Shown: positions 37,296 to 45,951 of the stretch, in pieces
Layout of the letters: each line of letters opens with the position of its first letter
Numbering within the stretch: the stretch's first letter is position 1
Translations under genes and position numbers: made by a program
Notes under the pieces: model-generated
The model's input: only the letters and a program-made list of their open reading frames with translations
What the model was told of the DNA's origin: nothing
Database searches by the model: none
Source of the DNA: Sphingomonas hominis
Lineage (GTDB): Bacteria > Pseudomonadota > Alphaproteobacteria > Sphingomonadales > Sphingomonadaceae
NCBI RefSeq assembly: GCF_013328205.1
Contig: NZ_JABULH010000002.1
Span: 62,001-126,000, forward strand
Direction of reading: 5' to 3'
Length of the DNA stretch: 64,000 bases

Positions 37296-38054
37296 ATGTC
37301 GATGTGGAAGCAGTTGGTGACCCTCCTTCGCGGCAGCGCGCACGAGGCCGGGCAGTCGGTGGTCGACAAGCGCGCGCTGGTGATCCTGGATCAACAGATC
37401 CGCGACGCGCACGCGGCGCAGGGGAAGGCGCGCGACGACCTCGCCACGCTGACCGCCAAGCGGCGCTTGATCGAGAAGGACACGGAGGCGCTGACCGCGC
37501 AGCGCAGCAAATATGAGGCGTCGGCGCGCGCGGCGATGCAGCGCGGCGACATGGATCTGGCGCGTGAGGTGGCCGAGCGGCTGGCGACGATCGAGAGCGA
37601 GCAGGCGACCAAAGCGCCGCAGATCGCCGACATGCGCAGTGCCGAGGATCGCATTCGCGGCATCATCAAGCAGTCGGATTCGAAGATTCAAGCGCTGGCC
37701 CGCGAGGTCGAGGTCGTGCGCGCCAACGAGAGCGTGCAAAAGGCGCAGGCGAGCGTCGCGGCGAGCTACGGCGGCACGATCTCCTCGATGGGATCGGCGG
37801 CGGACAGTTTGAAGCGAATCAAGGAACAGCAGGCGATCCGCGACGAGAAGTTCCGCGCCTCCGCCGAGCTGGAGGACATGCGCACCGGCGCCGACCTCGA
37901 TGCCAAGCTGCGCAACGCCGGACTGCTGGAAGGGTCGAGCAGCGCCGACGACATTCTCGCCAGGCTCGCCGGGCCGGTTGACGGCGGCGAGGCGACGCGC
38001 CTGCCGCGCGAGGGCGAGACGCGGACGCCGCCACCCGCCCTGCCGCGCGACTGA
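37296..38054 (+). CDS. PspA/IM30-family protein (YjfJ-like)
   Basis: A 252-residue, mostly alpha-helical coiled-coil protein of the PspA/IM30 (ESCRT-III-like) superfamily, which remodels or protects the inner membrane under stress in characterised members. It starts MSMWKQLVTLLRG, a short amphipathic helix, and continues with KRALVILDQQIRDAHAAQGKARDDLA and long heptad-rich stretches. The last 30 residues are Pro/Arg-rich. It follows the DUF2170 gene by 14 bases. Confidence 0.88.
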   Translation: MSMWKQLVTLLRGSAHEAGQSVVDKRALVILDQQIRDAHAAQGKARDDLATLTAKRRLIEKDTEALTAQRSKYEASARAAMQRGDMDLAREVAERLATIESEQATKAPQIADMRSAEDRIRGIIKQSDSKIQALAREVEVVRANESVQKAQASVAASYGGTISSMGSAADSLKRIKEQQAIRDEKFRASAELEDMRTGADLDAKLRNAGLLEGSSSADDILARLAGPVDGGEATRLPREGETRTPPPALPRD

Positions 38055-38063
38055 CGACCGGAC

Positions 38064-39227
38064 GTGGAACGCGTTGCCGCCACCGAGCGGGCCGACTGGC
38101 TGCAGACGGCCAATCGGATGGGCTTCACCTTCCATCACCTCGGCGGCGATCGCTACTGGGACGAGCGCGCTTTTTACCGTTTCTCGCTCGACGAGGTAGA
38201 GGAGCGGATCGAGGGGCCGAGCGGCGAGCTGCACGCGATGTGCCTCGATCTGGTCGGCGAGGCGGTGGCGAGCGACGCGCTGATGACGCGGCTCGCGATC
38301 CCGGAGGAACGGCGCGACACGATCGCCAACAGTTGGGCGGCGCGCGCGCCCTCGCTCTACGGCCGGTTCGATTTCAGCTATGATGGGCACGGTCCGGCCA
38401 AGCTGCTTGAATATAACGCCGACACGCCGACCAGCATCTTCGAGACCGCACTGTTTCAGTGGCAATGGCTGGAGGACATGATCGCGAGTGGTGCGCTCCC
38501 TGCGGACAGCGATCAGTATAATCGGCTCCACGATGCGTTGGTCGAGCGGATGCGTGCGATCCTGACGCCGGGCAGCCTGCTGCATTTCGCCAGCGACGCC
38601 GAGCATCAGGAGGACCGCCAGACCGTCCGCTACCTGGAGGATGTCGCGCGGCAGGCCGGGCTCGATCCGCAGTTCGTCGCGATCGACGCGATCGGGCTCG
38701 ACGGGGACGGACGTTTCGTCGACGCGGACGGCACGATTATCGGTGCGATCTTCAAGCTGTACCCGTGGGAGGACATGCTGCGCGAGCCTTACGCCGCCAA
38801 CCTGTCGGGTGCGCGCGCGTTATTCCTGGAGCCGGCGTGGAAAGCGGTGCTGTCGAACAAGGCGATGCTGCCGCTGTTGTGGGAGCGGCACCGGGGACAC
38901 CCCAATCTGCTGCCCGCCGCGTTCGCCGACGACGCTACGGGGGTGGCCGAGATCGGGCCACGGTTCGCGCGCAAGCCGTTCTTCTCGCGCGAGGGATGGG
39001 ACATCGAGCTGGTCGACGGCAACGCGGTGGAGCGCGGGCCGGAGGGCGGATACGGTGCAGAGGGCGCGATCGTCCAGGCGCTGGCGCCATTGCCAGATTT
39101 TGACGGGGCGCGGCCCGTAGTGGGATCGTGGATCGTCGGCGACGAGCCGGTGGCGATGTCGATCCGCGAGGACGACGCGGCGATCACCCGCGATCTCGCG
39201 CGCTTCGTGCCGCACGTCATCGGGTAA
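38064..39227 (+). CDS. Glutathionylspermidine synthase family protein (YjfC/YgiC-like)
   Basis: A 387-residue ATP-grasp C-N ligase related to the synthetase domain of glutathionylspermidine synthase. The pattern LLEYNADTPTSIFE binds ATP/Mg in relatives, and IFKLYPWEDMLREPY and KPFFSREGWDIEL are conserved in YgiC/YjfC. The amidase half of E. coli Gsp is absent, as in YgiC and YjfC, whose peptide or amine substrate is not established. The GTG start lies 9 bases after the PspA-like gene. It ends the yjfIJC-like operon. Confidence 0.88.
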   Translation: MERVAATERADWLQTANRMGFTFHHLGGDRYWDERAFYRFSLDEVEERIEGPSGELHAMCLDLVGEAVASDALMTRLAIPEERRDTIANSWAARAPSLYGRFDFSYDGHGPAKLLEYNADTPTSIFETALFQWQWLEDMIASGALPADSDQYNRLHDALVERMRAILTPGSLLHFASDAEHQEDRQTVRYLEDVARQAGLDPQFVAIDAIGLDGDGRFVDADGTIIGAIFKLYPWEDMLREPYAANLSGARALFLEPAWKAVLSNKAMLPLLWERHRGHPNLLPAAFADDATGVAEIGPRFARKPFFSREGWDIELVDGNAVERGPEGGYGAEGAIVQALAPLPDFDGARPVVGSWIVGDEPVAMSIREDDAAITRDLARFVPHVIG

Positions 39228-39386
39228 GGGGAGCGTTCTCGGCTTCGCGCCGAAGCGTTACCGGTTTGAATGTGCACCGGAACGGAGAGCGCTTTTTTGA
39301 CCAGATCGGGCGTGATCAGTCATTGGTCGCGCAAGGTGTTGAGCATGCTGAACACTGCGTCGGCGCGAACGGTTTCCATCTCACGC

Positions 39387-39420
39387 CGTCATCCCGGACT
39401 TGATCCGGGATCCCGCTTCT
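39387..39420. repeat. Dispersed REP-like repeat, single unit
   Basis: The unit CGTCATCCCGGACTTGATCCGGGATCCCGCTTC has the internal palindrome CCCGGA-CTTGA-TCCGGG. Related units occur at 42393, 47634 and 49056 in this window, and such units are widespread between genes in sphingomonads and Caulobacter. Confidence 0.8.
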
Positions 39421-39470
39421 TGCCGCACCAGCCCCGATAAGGTTTCGCCGCTCGGCTCAGGCGCCGCCGT

Positions 39471-39790
39471 TCAGCGCGACGTCGCCTGTTCGTCGTAGGC
39501 GCGGCGAAACTCCTTGGCGAACATGTCGAGGAACGCCTCGTCCGAACCGAGCGCCACGCCGCCGAACTCGCGCTCGTACGCTTGCCACAGCGCCGCGTCG
39601 CGCGCGCCCGGCACGATGCGTTCCAGCAGGCCGCCCGCATCGGCACGCGCGCGGATCGCGCTCGGCGAGAAGCGCTCCAGCGTCGCGCGCAACGCACCTT
39701 GGCGCGTGCGCGTGCTTCGACCATCACCACCAGCCCGGTCACCAGCCGGCGGAAAAGGACATCCGCCTTCCCGCCATGTTTTGTCGTGGC
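39471..39790 (-). pseudogene. Relic of type VI secretion FHA protein TagH (C-terminal domain)
   Basis: Two adjoining frames match separate parts of the TagH C-terminal domain. The upstream frame, open from 39790, reads LFRRLVTGLVVMVEARARAK, like the TagH segment LR..v.GL..lL.ARa..K. Near 39700 the match shifts frame to QGALRATLERFSPSAI...LWQAYEREFGGVALGSDEAFLDMFAKEFRRAYDEQ, like the last part of the domain. In intact TagH roughly 80-100 residues separate these parts, so an internal deletion with a frame change is inferred. The FHA domain is gone, there is no start, and no other T6SS gene is nearby. Confidence 0.6.
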
Positions 39791-40074
39791 TTATTTCACG
39801 TCATCCGCAAACGGGCGTTTTGCGCGCTCCTTCAGACAGCACGCCTCTCCGGTCATCGCCGTGCAGGCGCCAACAGAATGTCCCAACTCCGGATTGCCTC
39901 GGCGTCGCTCGGAGAGGTGCGACCGCAGCAGCTCTGGGCAGCTACAGCGGTATCGGAGGCGACCAGTTCTCGGCTCTTCGCGTACCTAATGGCGCGACGT
40001 TCTTATGAAACTCGTTATCAGCCTGACGCGAGAACTTGCGGCCTCTCGGACATCGCAGCCGCTTAGGCAGCGTG

Positions 40075-40150
40075 TGGTGCCCAGGGACGGGATCGAACCG
40101 CCGACACTGCGATTTTCAGTCGCATGCTCTACCAACTGAGCTACCTGGGC
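40075..40150 (-). tRNA. tRNA-Phe (GAA)
   Basis: Read on the minus strand, the sequence folds as a complete 76-base tRNA including an encoded CCA end: acceptor arms GCCCAGG/CCTGGGC, D-arm AGCTCAGTTGGTAGAGC, anticodon arm GCGACTGAAAATCGC with anticodon GAA, and T-arm with GGTTCGATCCC. The discriminator base is A. It lies upstream of yacG on neither's coding strand overlap, with about 30 bases between them. Confidence 0.97.
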
Positions 40151-40180
40151 ACATCCGCCGAGCGGCGGTGAGCGGCGTCC

Positions 40181-40354
40181 TTAGTCGCGGTTGGGGGAGC
40201 TGTCCAGCGCTTCTTCGTCAACCGAGGGGCCGGGGATGCGATATCCTTCGCCGAGCCATTGCAGCAGGTCGCGGTCCTTGCATCCGCGACTGCAGAAAGG
40301 GGCATGTTCGGGGATCGCGGGAGCGGTGCAGATCGGGCAGCGGGCGATAGTCAT
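40181..40354 (-). CDS. yacG: DNA gyrase inhibitor / zinc-binding protein YacG
   Basis: A 57-residue zinc-ribbon protein that inhibits DNA gyrase in E. coli. Zinc ligands are visible in CPICTAPAIPEHAPFCSRGC (C-x2-C ... C-x3-C), followed by DLLQWLGEGYRIPG, the family signature. The ATG at 40354 overlaps the stop of the RNase E/G-like gene (ATGA), so they are coupled. Confidence 0.92.
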   Translation of the reverse strand: MTIARCPICTAPAIPEHAPFCSRGCKDRDLLQWLGEGYRIPGPSVDEEALDSSPNRD

Positions 40355-41283
40355 GCGTTCAATATAGGTGTGCGGCCGGTGCGGCGCACGAGTTCGGCCA
40401 GCCAATCAGGCTGCGCGGCGAGGCAGGCGTCGACGGCTGGGGATAGGCGGTGGCGGTTGGGCGCGGTTGGCGGCGCGCGCTCGAGCAGGCGCAGCGCAGC
40501 GCGCGTGGCGGTCGCGGCCGGGTCGTCGCGCAGCAACTCGGGCAGCGAGGCCCGGGGGCGTGGGCGGACGATCTGGAGAAAGCCGAAGCCGTTCACCGCG
40601 GTACGCTCGAACGGGAGCGCCAGATGCGCGTCGATCGCGGCGGCGACGGCCTGCCGCGGCGCTTTGCCGGTGATCGTCGGGAAGTCGATGCCGATCGAGC
40701 CGCCGATGTCGTGGCGGCGGATCGCCTGCGCGACGGCCACCGCGGCACGCTCGGCGAGCTGGTCGAGCGCGCCGTCGCCGTCAACGTCGAACAGCGTCAT
40801 GGCGGGTGTCGGCGACATGCGCAGCGCACCGCCGGGGAAGGCGATATCTCCGGTGAGCGCTTCGTCGAGCGTTTCCGACCAGCCGGCTTGTTCAAGCGCG
40901 TCGGCTTCGTGTGCGCGTAGGTGGCGAACGGGGTGGCCGGCCGCGGTGATGCGGGCGAGCAGGTCGGGGCCGGCGGCGGGCGCGGCGTCGGTCGGGCGGG
41001 CACGGGCGCGTTTGGCGCGGCCGGGTTCGGGAATTGCTTCGCGCACCACCTCTACCGTCAAGGCAGCGCCAAGCGTCAGGCCGGGGGGACGGCGGTCGAG
41101 CATCACCTGTTCGCCGCTGTCTAGCGTGGCGAGCTGGAACTCGGTCAGGCGGGCGCGGGCGATCGTGCCGACGCGCAGGCGGCCGGGCAGTTCGATGCGC
41201 GCGGCGAGGATGCCGTCGTCGTGGACCAGCGCGGCGCGGGCCTCGCCGATGCCGTCCTCGTAGAGCCAGTAGGCTTCAGGCAA
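40351..41283 (-). CDS. RNase E/G-family protein, short form
   Basis: A 310-residue protein related to the central domains of ribonuclease E/G. The segment TLFDVDGDGALDQLAERAAVAVAQAIRRHDIGGSIGIDFPTI matches the DNase I-like region where RNase E/G carry magnesium-binding aspartates. The protein is much shorter than RNase G (about 490) and the zinc-link cysteine motif is not seen. It overlaps maf upstream and yacG downstream. The maf-RNase E/G-yacG order is conserved in alphaproteobacteria. Whether this short form cuts RNA is uncertain. Confidence 0.8.
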   Translation of the reverse strand: MPEAYWLYEDGIGEARAALVHDDGILAARIELPGRLRVGTIARARLTEFQLATLDSGEQVMLDRRPPGLTLGAALTVEVVREAIPEPGRAKRARARPTDAAPAAGPDLLARITAAGHPVRHLRAHEADALEQAGWSETLDEALTGDIAFPGGALRMSPTPAMTLFDVDGDGALDQLAERAAVAVAQAIRRHDIGGSIGIDFPTITGKAPRQAVAAAIDAHLALPFERTAVNGFGFLQIVRPRPRASLPELLRDDPAATATRAALRLLERAPPTAPNRHRLSPAVDACLAAQPDWLAELVRRTGRTPILNA

Positions 41284-41842
41284 GGATGCCGGCGGTGACG
41301 AGCAATGCGCGCGTCTCGAACAAGGGCAGGCCGATCACGCCCGAATGGCTGCCCGAGAGAAAGCGGACCCAGCCCTCGGCACGGCCCTGGATCGCGTAGC
41401 CGCCGGCCTTGCCGAGGCCCTCGCCGCAGGCGACGTAGGCGTCAATCTCGCGGGCGGTGAGCGGCTTGAACGCGACGATCGTGTCGGCGATGCGGGTACG
41501 CTCGACCCCTTGGGCGTCGATCACGCAGATGGCGGAGAGCGCGTGATGGCGGCGGCCGGAGAGTGCGGAGAGCAGCTCGCGCTGGACCTGCTCGGTGGTA
41601 GCGGGCGGCAGGATGCGGCGGCCGAGCGCGATCGTGGTGTCGCCGGCGAGCACGACCTCATCCTCGGCGCGGGTGACGGCGCGTGCCTTTTCCATCGCGA
41701 GGCGCAGCGCGTAGTCACGTGGCAGCTCGCCCTTCGTCGGCGTCTCGTCGATGTCGGGCGCGGCGACGCGATCGGGTGCGGCGCCGAGACGCGCGAGCAG
41801 GTCACGCCGGCGCGGCGAGGATGAGGCGAGGACGAGCGGCAT
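41276..41842 (-). CDS. maf: Maf-family nucleotide pyrophosphatase
   Basis: A 188-residue Maf/HAM1-fold enzyme that hydrolyses non-canonical or excess nucleoside triphosphates to monophosphates. The N-terminal phosphate loop LASSSPRRRDLL, DIDETPTKGE, the catalytic-region VVLAGDTTIALG, and GKAGGYAIQGRAEGWV are all present. It lies 32 bases after infA and overlaps the RNase E/G-like gene. Confidence 0.93.
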   Translation of the reverse strand: MPLVLASSSPRRRDLLARLGAAPDRVAAPDIDETPTKGELPRDYALRLAMEKARAVTRAEDEVVLAGDTTIALGRRILPPATTEQVQRELLSALSGRRHHALSAICVIDAQGVERTRIADTIVAFKPLTAREIDAYVACGEGLGKAGGYAIQGRAEGWVRFLSGSHSGVIGLPLFETRALLVTAGILA

Positions 41843-41874
41843 GGATCAGGCGGGCGGGCGGGCCGCCCGAGCGC

Positions 41875-42120
41875 TTATTGCGGGCCGGGGCCGCCGCGGC
41901 CGGGCATGAAGCGGTAGGTGATCCGCCCCTTGGTGAGGTCGTAGGGGGTCAATTCGACCAGCACCTCGTCGCCGACCAGCACGCGGATGCGGTTCTTGCG
42001 CATCTTGCCCGCGGTGTGGCCGAGGATCTCGTGATCGTTCTCGAGCCGGACGCGGAACATCGCGTTGGGCAGCAGCTCGACCACTTGGCCGCGCATTTCG
42101 AGGAGTTCTTCTTTCGCCAA
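41875..42120 (-). CDS. infA: Translation initiation factor IF-1
   Basis: IF-1 binds the ribosomal A site during initiation. The S1/OB-fold protein starts [28 protein letters not shown] and contains [19 protein letters not shown], essentially invariant. At 81 residues it is somewhat longer than the usual 72, with a Gly/Pro-rich tail (PGRGGPGPQ). It heads the infA-maf-RNase E/G-yacG operon. Confidence 0.97.
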   Translation of the reverse strand: MAKEELLEMRGQVVELLPNAMFRVRLENDHEILGHTAGKMRKNRIRVLVGDEVLVELTPYDLTKGRITYRFMPGRGGPGPQ

Positions 42121-42280
42121 ACGGTGTCTCTTTCGGGATTGGACGTGCGCGCCCTTAGCCGAGGTGCGGCAAAAAGGAAAGCTGCGCGCGGAAGGTCAGT
42201 CAAAGGAGAGGCCAACGCGATGGTGGCGTTGTGCCTATCTCGAGAGATGGGATGGAGCGTCCCGGCCGGCAAGGTGGCGA

Positions 42281-42552
42281 AAGGTCACGCGAAGGTCACG
42301 CCAAGACGTGATGCGGCACGCCCGCAGGACCTGATGGGGCAGGCGGTGGCGGAAGGTCACGCTGGAGCGACTTTCGGTCGGTTTTACTCACTGTGGTCCC
42401 GGACTTGATCCGGGATCACGCTGCCTTCTCCCGTCGAATCTAAGAAGCGGGATTCCGGATCAAGTTCGGGGTGACGAAGGAATCAAGCAGATCGGGCGCG
42501 CGAGCGCGGAAGGTCACACTAAGGTCGCACCAAGGCGTGGCGCGGCAGGACC
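42281..42552. repeat. Diverged direct repeat with AAGGTCAC motifs
   Basis: AAGGTCRC occurs at 42281, 42292, 42353, 42510 and 42521. The neighbourhoods at 42292-42330 and 42521-42552 align further (GTCACGCCAAGACGTGATGCGGCA against GTCGCACCAAGGCGTGGCGCGGCA, then GGACC), so they are copies of one element. Confidence 0.6.
42393..42477. repeat. Dispersed REP-like repeat, paired inverted units
   Basis: A unit with CCCGGACTTGATCCGGGAT is followed about 30 bases later by an inverted partner AAGCGGGATTCCGGATCAAGTTCGGGGTGACG. Each unit contains its own palindrome, so the pair can form a long hairpin. Confidence 0.8.
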
Positions 42553-42802
42553 GCGGAACCGGGTGATCGTATGCGGGGCGTGGCACGGTCGCGCGGCGGC
42601 GAGCGGGTGGTGCGCGGGGTTGAGAAAGAGCGGGCGGGTCGGTCGTGGCGTGACGGTAGCGCCTGAGCGAGTTGTAGGACAGCGATGCGGAGGGTGCTGT
42701 CGTCTCTTGTCGTTGGCCGATCTGGCAACCGAGGAAGCAAGCACGAAGTCCGCGCCGCGGATGCGGTGCGGGGGGCAGGCGGTTGCCCCCGCAGCGCGAT
42801 AG

Positions 42803-44971
42803 TCAGCCGCCGCCAGCCAGCGCGGCGAGTAGCAGTAGCGCGACGATGTTGGTGATCTTAATCATCGGATTGACCGCGGGGCCGGCAGTGTCCTTGTAGG
42901 GATCGCCGACGGTATCGCCGGTGACCGCGGCCTTGTGCGCCTCCGATCCCTTGCCGCCGTGGTTGCCGTCCTCGATGTATTTCTTGGCATTGTCCCACGC
43001 GCCGCCGCCCGAGGTCATCGACAATGCGACGAACAGGCCGGAGACGATGACGCCCAAGAGCATCGCGCCGACCGCGGCGAAGGCGCTCGCCTGTCCGTCG
43101 ACGCTGCGGATGATGAAGTAGAGCGCGATCGGCGACAGGACGGGGAGCAGCGAGGGAACGATCATCTCGCGGATCGCGGCGCGGGTGACGAGGTCGACGG
43201 TGCGGCCGTAGTTCGGGCGGCTGGTGCCCTGCATGATGCCCGGATTGTCCCGGAACTGTTCGCGCACCTCCTCGACCACCGCACCCGCCGCGCGGCCGAC
43301 CGCGGTCATGCCGAACGCGCCGAACAGGTATGGCAGGAGCGCGCCGAGCAGCAGGCCGACGATGACGTACGGGTTGGACAGGCTGAAATCGACGGTCAGG
43401 TCGGGAAAATAGGTCGAAAGATCGGTCGTGTAGGCGCCGAACAGCACGAGCGCGGCGAGGCCCGCGGAACCGATCGCATAACCTTTCGTGACCGCCTTGG
43501 TCGTGTTGCCGACCGCGTCGAGCGCGTCGGTGCGCGCGCGTACCTCGTCGTCGAGCCCCGCCATCTCGGCGATGCCGCCGGCATTGTCGGTGACAGGACC
43601 ATAGGCATCGAGCGCCACGACCATGCCGGCGAGCGCGAGCATCGCGGTCGCACCGAAGGCGATGCCGATGATGCCGGCGAGCTTGTAGGCGGCGATGACG
43701 GCGACGACGATGACGATCGTCGGCAGCGCGGTCGCCTCCAGGCTGATCGCGAGGCCCTGGATCACGTTGGTGCCGTGGCCGGTCTCGCTGGCCTTGGCGA
43801 TCGACTTGACCGGACGGTAGTTGGTGCCGGTGTAATATTCGGTGATCCAGACGATCAGCCCAGTGACCGCGAGGCCGATCAGCATGCACCAGAACAAATC
43901 GATGCCGGTGAACGAGGCGAGCGCACCGCCCGCCTGTACCGCGCCCTCCGCGCCGGTGGTCAAATCGTCGCCCGCGGGATCGAGAAAGCCCGCGCCGCCG
44001 ATCACCGCGTTCATGTCGCCGAGCGTCCAGCGCGTCACCGCGTAGATCGCGGGGATCGACAGCAGCGCGGAAGTCCAGAAGCCCTTGTAGAGCGCGCCCA
44101 TGATCGAGCCGTTCCGCCCCAGCCGCACCATGTAGGTGCCGATGATGCTGGTCACGATGCAGACGCCGCCGACGATCAGCGGCAGGCTCATCAGCCGCAG
44201 CAGCTCGGCCGCGTCGGCGCGGATCAGCAGCGCGATCGAGATCATCGTGACGCCGAGCGTCACCACGTAGGTCTCGAACAGGTCGGCGGCCATGCCCGCG
44301 CAATCGCCGACATTGTCGCCGACGTTATCGGCGATCACTGCGGGGTTGCGCGGATCGTCCTCCGGGATGCCGGCCTCCACCTTGCCGACGAGGTCCGCGC
44401 CGACGTCGGCCGCCTTGGTGAAGATGCCACCGCCCAGCCGCGCGAAGATCGAGATCAGCGACGCGCCGAACGCGAGCGCGGTCAAGGCTTCGACGATCGC
44501 GCGGTCGTTGGGCGCGCGTCCACCGGGGCCGACGAGGTACCAGAAGAAGCCCGCGATCGCGAGCAGGCCGAGCCCCGCGACGAGCATCCCCGTGACGGCG
44601 CCCGAGCGGAACGCCGTGGTCAGCCCGCCCTGCAAGCTGCCGCGTGCGGCCTCCGCGGTGCGGACGTTGGCGCGGACCGAGATGTTCATGCCGACATAAC
44701 CCGCGACCCCCGACAGGATCGCGCCGATCAGGAAGCCGACCGTCGACAATGTGCCGAGCGTCGCGAACAGGATGACCGCGACGATCACGCCGACGATCGC
44801 GATGGTGGTATATTGCCGGCCGAGATACGCCTTGGCGCCTTCCTGGATCGCGGCGGCGATGTCCTGCATGCGCGCGTTGCCGGCGGGTTGTCGCAGCACC
44901 CGGCCGCTGGTGAGGATGCCATAGGCCACGGCCGCGAGGCCGCAGAGGATGGCGACATAGACGCTCGTCAT
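42803..44971 (-). CDS. hppA: Membrane-bound proton-pumping pyrophosphatase
   Basis: A 722-residue integral membrane pump that hydrolyses inorganic pyrophosphate and moves protons across the inner membrane, with about 16 helices. The substrate loop [39 protein letters not shown] is intact. The segment [10 protein letters not shown] has Lys at the position that is Ala in potassium-dependent enzymes, so it belongs to the K+-independent H+-pumping class. It is transcribed after thiL with a gap of 88 bases. Confidence 0.97.
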   Translation of the reverse strand: MTSVYVAILCGLAAVAYGILTSGRVLRQPAGNARMQDIAAAIQEGAKAYLGRQYTTIAIVGVIVAVILFATLGTLSTVGFLIGAILSGVAGYVGMNISVRANVRTAEAARGSLQGGLTTAFRSGAVTGMLVAGLGLLAIAGFFWYLVGPGGRAPNDRAIVEALTALAFGASLISIFARLGGGIFTKAADVGADLVGKVEAGIPEDDPRNPAVIADNVGDNVGDCAGMAADLFETYVVTLGVTMISIALLIRADAAELLRLMSLPLIVGGVCIVTSIIGTYMVRLGRNGSIMGALYKGFWTSALLSIPAIYAVTRWTLGDMNAVIGGAGFLDPAGDDLTTGAEGAVQAGGALASFTGIDLFWCMLIGLAVTGLIVWITEYYTGTNYRPVKSIAKASETGHGTNVIQGLAISLEATALPTIVIVVAVIAAYKLAGIIGIAFGATAMLALAGMVVALDAYGPVTDNAGGIAEMAGLDDEVRARTDALDAVGNTTKAVTKGYAIGSAGLAALVLFGAYTTDLSTYFPDLTVDFSLSNPYVIVGLLLGALLPYLFGAFGMTAVGRAAGAVVEEVREQFRDNPGIMQGTSRPNYGRTVDLVTRAAIREMIVPSLLPVLSPIALYFIIRSVDGQASAFAAVGAMLLGVIVSGLFVALSMTSGGGAWDNAKKYIEDGNHGGKGSEAHKAAVTGDTVGDPYKDTAGPAVNPMIKITNIVALLLLAALAGGG

Positions 44972-45059
44972 GCCCGTTCTTCCCTCCTATTTTCGTGAGC
45001 GGCGCGTTTGTTCGCTCGCGCTCGCCCGACGCGAAATGGGCGCGCATCGGCGGGGGAAG

Positions 45060-45947
45060 TCAAGCGCCGTGCTGGTAACCCAGACTAGTGGGTAGCGGGA
45101 CGGACGCGCCGCCCTGCGTAAGCGACAGGCCGCTGCCGGGCGCGAAGCGGCCGACGCGGGTGGCGGCGACCGGCGGCGTCCAGCCAGCGGGAGCCGCGAA
45201 CAGCAATTCGTAATCGTCGCCCGCGGTCGCGGCGGCGAGCGCGGTCAGCCCGGTCGCGCGGGCGGGCGTGGAGAGCGGCACCGCGTCGAGCGCGAGCGTG
45301 AGCGACAGGCCGCTCGCCGCCGCCATCCGCGCAGCATCGATCAGCAAGCCGTCGGACACGTCCATCATCGCGTGGACGTGGGAGGCGAGCGCGCGCCCCT
45401 CGGCGAGACGGGGGGTGGGGCGGCGATAGCGCCCGAGCAGATAGGCGTCGCCGTGACCCGCCCGCGCGACCGCGAGACCCGCGCCGCCGTCGCCGATCGT
45501 GCCGGTGACCCACAATGCGTCGCCGGCCTGCGCGCCCGAGCGCGGCGGCGCGGCGGCATCGCGGCCGAATGCGGTGACGGTGAGGATTCGTGGTGCGCCA
45601 AGCGGCAGTGTCACGGTGTCGCCGCCGAGCAGCGGCGCATCGTAGGCGTGCGTCACCGCCGCCAGTCCGCGCAGAAAGGCGTCGTCCCAGGCGGCGTTCG
45701 ACAAGGGATAGTTGAGCGTGATCGCCTCGACCAGCGCACCCTTGGCGGCGAGGTCGGACAGGTTGGTGGCGACGAGCTTCCACGCGACATCAGCGGGAGG
45801 ATCGTCGGGCAGGAAGTGCACGCCCTGGACCATCGTGTCGCTGGTGACCACCAGCCCGGCAAGCGTTCCGGTGTCGTCGCGCAAGCCGTATGCGCCAGGA
45901 TGGAGCGGAAGTGCGCGCAGGCGGGTGAGGAAGGCGGCTTCGTCCAC
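45060..45947 (-). CDS. thiL: Thiamine-monophosphate kinase
   Basis: A 295-residue kinase making thiamine diphosphate from thiamine monophosphate and ATP. Family features are YGLRDDTG (metal-binding aspartates), VVTSDTMVQGVHFLPDDPP, KLVATNLSDLAAKGA, LLGGDTV and MMDVSDGLLIDAARM. It starts 4 bases after the antiporter stop, so the two are probably cotranscribed. Confidence 0.95.
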   Translation of the reverse strand: MDEAAFLTRLRALPLHPGAYGLRDDTGTLAGLVVTSDTMVQGVHFLPDDPPADVAWKLVATNLSDLAAKGALVEAITLNYPLSNAAWDDAFLRGLAAVTHAYDAPLLGGDTVTLPLGAPRILTVTAFGRDAAAPPRSGAQAGDALWVTGTIGDGGAGLAVARAGHGDAYLLGRYRRPTPRLAEGRALASHVHAMMDVSDGLLIDAARMAAASGLSLTLALDAVPLSTPARATGLTALAAATAGDDYELLFAAPAGWTPPVAATRVGRFAPGSGLSLTQGGASVPLPTSLGYQHGA

Positions 45948-45951
45948 GTCC

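Larger units (their letters stand above)
39228..40074. other. Stretch without intact genes; holds a tagH relic and one dispersed repeat
   Basis: About 850 bases between the synthetase-like gene and tRNA-Phe. It contains a small hairpin GCTTCG-CGC-CGAAGC just after 39240 without a T-tract, one CCGGACTTGATCCGGGAT repeat unit at 39387-39420, and the type VI secretion tagH remnant at 39471-39790. No other gene is supportable. Confidence 0.6.
42121..42802. other. Gene-free stretch with repeats
   Basis: About 680 bases between infA and hppA. It holds a diverged direct duplication with AAGGTCAC motifs (42281-42330 and 42510-42552) and, between the copies, a paired dispersed inverted repeat (42393-42477). 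The open frames seen have atypical composition and no recognisable family. Confidence 0.6.

Noticed and set aside
39128-39403. Plus-strand frame with the segment RNGERFFDQIGRDQSLVAQ downstream of the YjfC-like gene
   Set aside because: It starts inside the YjfC-like gene in another frame and ends in the dispersed repeat; no homologous family could be recognised.
42514-42744. Minus-strand 76-codon frame between infA and hppA
   Set aside because: Proline- and arginine-rich, overlaps the repeat block, has no binding site and no recognisable family.
42935-44998. Plus-strand 687-codon frame opposite hppA
   Set aside because: Extreme Arg/Asp/His/Gly content typical of an antisense shadow; hppA on the other strand is unequivocal.
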